Of a DNA stretch of 64,000 nucleotides, positions 61,620-64,000 are shown in pieces. The notes under the pieces were generated by a model, which made no database searches, was not told the origin of the DNA, and was given only the letters and a program-made list of their open reading frames with translations. Numbering within the stretch: position 1 is the stretch's first letter; every line of letters starts with the position of its first letter. The position numbers were made by a program, and so were the translations under genes. Source of the stretch: Hygrocybe punicea (taxonomy: Eukaryota; Basidiomycota; Agaricomycetes; Agaricales; Hygrophoraceae); NCBI GenBank assembly GCA_963556145.1, contig OY744463.1, positions 6,262,001 through 6,326,000 on the forward strand, in the 5' to 3' direction.

Positions 61620-64000
61620 CATGCAGGCAGAGTGGGATGTGGCTGGGCCCATGTCAAAGCAAAAGCGGGCTCCTGGTCAACCTAATCCTGCAGTGAGAGC
61701 TGGGCCAGGGTCAACCTTATTCTGCAGCAAGAGCAGGGCCATGTCAACCCAATGCTGGAGCAATGGCCAGACCCTCATGAATCCAAACCTGCGACATGGG
61801 TGGGTCTGGGGTCAATGCAATGCTACAGGACAGGCTGGACCCCAATCAACCTACCCTACAGTGAGTGCTGGATGTGGGTCAACAAAGTGCTGCAGCAAGA
61901 GCTGGACCCTGGTCAACACAAGCCCTGCAGCAAGTGCTGGACCCAGGTCAACCCAGTGCTGCAGCAATAGCTGGAGCCCGGTCAACCCAAGCCTGCAGGA
62001 AGAGTGGGACCTGGGTCAACCCAAGCCCCGCAGCAAGTGCTGGACCCCGGTCAACCTGGTGCTGCAGCAATATCTAGACCCTGGTCAACCCAAGCCCGGC
62101 AGCGAGTGCTGGATCTGGGTCAACCCAGTGCTGCAGCAATATCTGGACCCCGGTCAACCCAGTGCAGCAGCAATAGCTGGACCCAGGTCAACCCTGTGCT
62201 GCAGCAAGTGCTGGACCCTGGTCAACCCAGTGCTGCAGCAAGTGCTGGACCCAGGTCAACCCAGTGCTGCAGCAATATCTGGACCCCGGTCAACCTGGTG
62301 CTGCAGCAATAGCTGGACCCAGGTCAACCCAGTGCTGCAGCAATAGCTGGACCCAGGTCAACCCTGTGCTGCAGCAAGTGCTGGACCCTGGTCAACCCAT
62401 TGCTGCAGCAAGTGCTGGACCCAGGTCAACCCAGTGCTGCAGCAATATCTGGACCCCGGTCAACCTGGTGCTGCAGCAATAGCTGGACCCAGGTCAACCC
62501 TGTGCTGCAGCAAGTGCTGGACCCTGGTCAACCCAGTGCTGCAGCAATACCTGGACCCAGGTCAACCCAAGCCTGCAGGAAGAGCTGGACCTGGGTCAAC
62601 CCCAGCCCTGCAGCGAGTGCTGGATCCAGGTCAACCCGGTGTTGCAGCAATATCTGGACCCCGGTCAACCCAGTGCTGCAGCAATACCTGGACCCAGGTC
62701 AACCCAAGCCTGCAGGAAGAGCCAGACCTGGGTCAACCCAACCCCCGCAGCAAGTGCTGGACCCCAGTCAACCTGGTGCTGCAGCAATAGCTGGAGCCCG
62801 GTCAACCCAAGCCTGCAGGAAGAGTGGGACCTGGGTCAACCCAAGCCCCGCAGCAAGTGCTGGACCCCGGTCAACCTGGTGCTGCAGCAATATCTAGACC
62901 CTGGTCAACCCCAGCCCGGCAGCGAGTGCTGGATCTGGGTCAACCCAGTGTTGCAGCAATATCTGGACCCCGGTCAACCCGGTGCAGCAGCAATAGCTGG
63001 ACCCAGGTCAACCCTGTGCTGCAGCAAGTGCTGGACCCTGGTCAACCCATTGCTGCAGCAAGTGCTGGACCCAGGTCAACCCAGTGCTGCAGCAATATCT
63101 GGACCCCGGTCAACCTGGTGCTGCAGCAATAGCTGGACCCAGGTCAACCCTGTGCTGCAGCAAGTGCTGGACCCTGGTCAACCCAGTGCTGCAGCAAGTG
63201 CTGGACCCAGGTCAACCCAGTGCTGCAGCAATATCTGGACCCCAGTCAACCTGGTGCTGCAGCAATAGCTGGACCCAGGTCAACCCAAGCCTGCAGGAAG
63301 AGCTGGACCTGGGTCAACCCCAGCCCTGCAGCGAGTGCTGGATCCAGGTCAACCCGGTGTTGCAGCAATATCTGGACCCCGGTCAACCCAGTGCTGCAGC
63401 AATACCTGGACCCAGGTCAACCCAAGCCTGCAGGAAGAGCCAGACCTGGGTCAACCCAACCCCCGCAGCAAGTGCTGGACCCCAGTCAACCTGGTGCTGC
63501 AGCAATAGCTGAACCCTGGTCAACCCAGTGCTGCAGCAAGTGCTGGACCCTGGTCAACCCAGTGCTGCAGCAATAGCTGAACCCTGGTCAACCCAGTGCT
63601 GCAGCAAGTGCTGGACCCCAGTCAACCCAGTGCTGCAGCAATATCTAGACCCCAGTCAACCCCAGCCCTGCAGCGAGTGCTGGATCTGGGTCAACCCAGT
63701 GCTGCAGCAATATCTGGACCCCGGTCAACCCAGTGCTGCAGCAATAGCTGGACTCAGGTCAACCCAAGCCTGCAGGAAGAGCTGGACCTGGGTCAACCCA
63801 AGCCCCGCAGCAAGTGCTGGACCCAGGTCAACCCGGTCCTGCAGCAATAGCTGGACCCCGGTCAACCCAGTGCTGCAGCAATACCTGAACCCTGGTCAAC
63901 CCAGTGCTGCAGCAATAGCTGGACCCCGGTCAACCCAAGCCTGTAGGGAGAGCTGGACCCGGGTCAACCCAAGCCCCAAAGCAAGTGCTGGAACCAGATC
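61620..64000. repeat. 34-bp satellite array, right arm, runs off the window
   Basis: Inverted partner of 55130-58260, with the monomer caacccagtgctgcagcaatatctggaccccggt. The first 500 bases mirror the left array almost exactly (61660-61980 against about 58220-57900). Further out the order of unit variants differs. Confidence 0.95.

Larger units (their letters stand above)
55130..64000. mobile_element. Second giant palindromic element, right end outside the window
   Basis: Left and right halves are inverted around about 59850. From outside in: 34-bp satellite arrays (55130-58260, 61620-64000), an AT-rich segment with a shared start (the mirror of gttgtcaacattaaatacatgc), a purine or pyrimidine tract, a GAC-rich spliced frame with a GTACGT-type donor, the ATRTRLGNRQ exon and a hairpin centre. 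The centre is related to that of the 27.6-kb element (CIVADPSTESK here against CIVARQSKVPY there, and ttgtagcca, gccacaatgca words). Arms differ much more than in the 27.6-kb element, outside the satellites. The left boundary lies at about 55075-55140; no target duplication can be tested. Confidence 0.75.

Overview
This window reads as transposon-dominated DNA from a filamentous basidiomycete, most likely an agaricomycete mushroom. The evidence is introns of about 45 to 65 bases with GT..AG ends, a mushroom-type BTB/POZ gene, a Plavaka-type transposase relic, Ty3/gypsy retrotransposons of the fungal type, and a decayed ABCC drug-transporter. The species cannot be named from the sequence. No tRNA or rRNA was seen. 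Only one ordinary host gene, the BTB gene at 103-1072, looks intact.

Layout. 1-1464: BTB gene and its upstream region. 1465-5110: an ABCC transporter pseudogene and its inverted partial copy around a 200-N gap. 5223-7063: a minus-strand unknown relic split by a 979-bp hAT-like element. 7632-8147: a probable solo LTR. 8440-19806: pieces of plus-strand coding relics of unknown function, opened by hAT-like elements (11374-12624 and 13312-15830) and a mariner-type MITE (16387-17017), with clusters of TGTGCACA-type repeats. 20284-24746: an old minus-strand gag-only gypsy element with a nested hAT-like insert. 25376-25755: another mariner-type MITE. 25953-27645: purine-rich minisatellites and a segmental duplication. 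27645-33062: a giant palindromic foldback-like transposon with 8-bp target duplication. 33893-37335: a Plavaka transposase pseudogene. 37613-44499: a gene of unknown function split by a young gypsy-like element (38432-42978). 46113 to about 55050: a Ty3/gypsy element with two intact sense ORFs and no visible 3' LTR. 55130-64000: a second giant palindromic element whose arms end in 34-bp satellite arrays; its right end lies outside the window.

Two things stand out. First, the elements at 27.6-33.1 kb and 55.1-64 kb share one module order from the centre outward: a hairpin centre, a spliced ORF in each arm, a polypyrimidine tract, an AT-rich stretch, and a terminal minisatellite. The minisatellite differs (21 bp against 34 bp). 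This looks like a family of modular palindromic elements. Second, both large gypsy-type elements carry, antisense to their own genes at the 3' end, an intron-containing gene for a charged coiled-coil protein ending in a CX2CX6CX7CX2CX6C cysteine cluster. In the younger element the start codon of this gene lies inside the LTR.

All product assignments were made by eye from sequence patterns without database searches.
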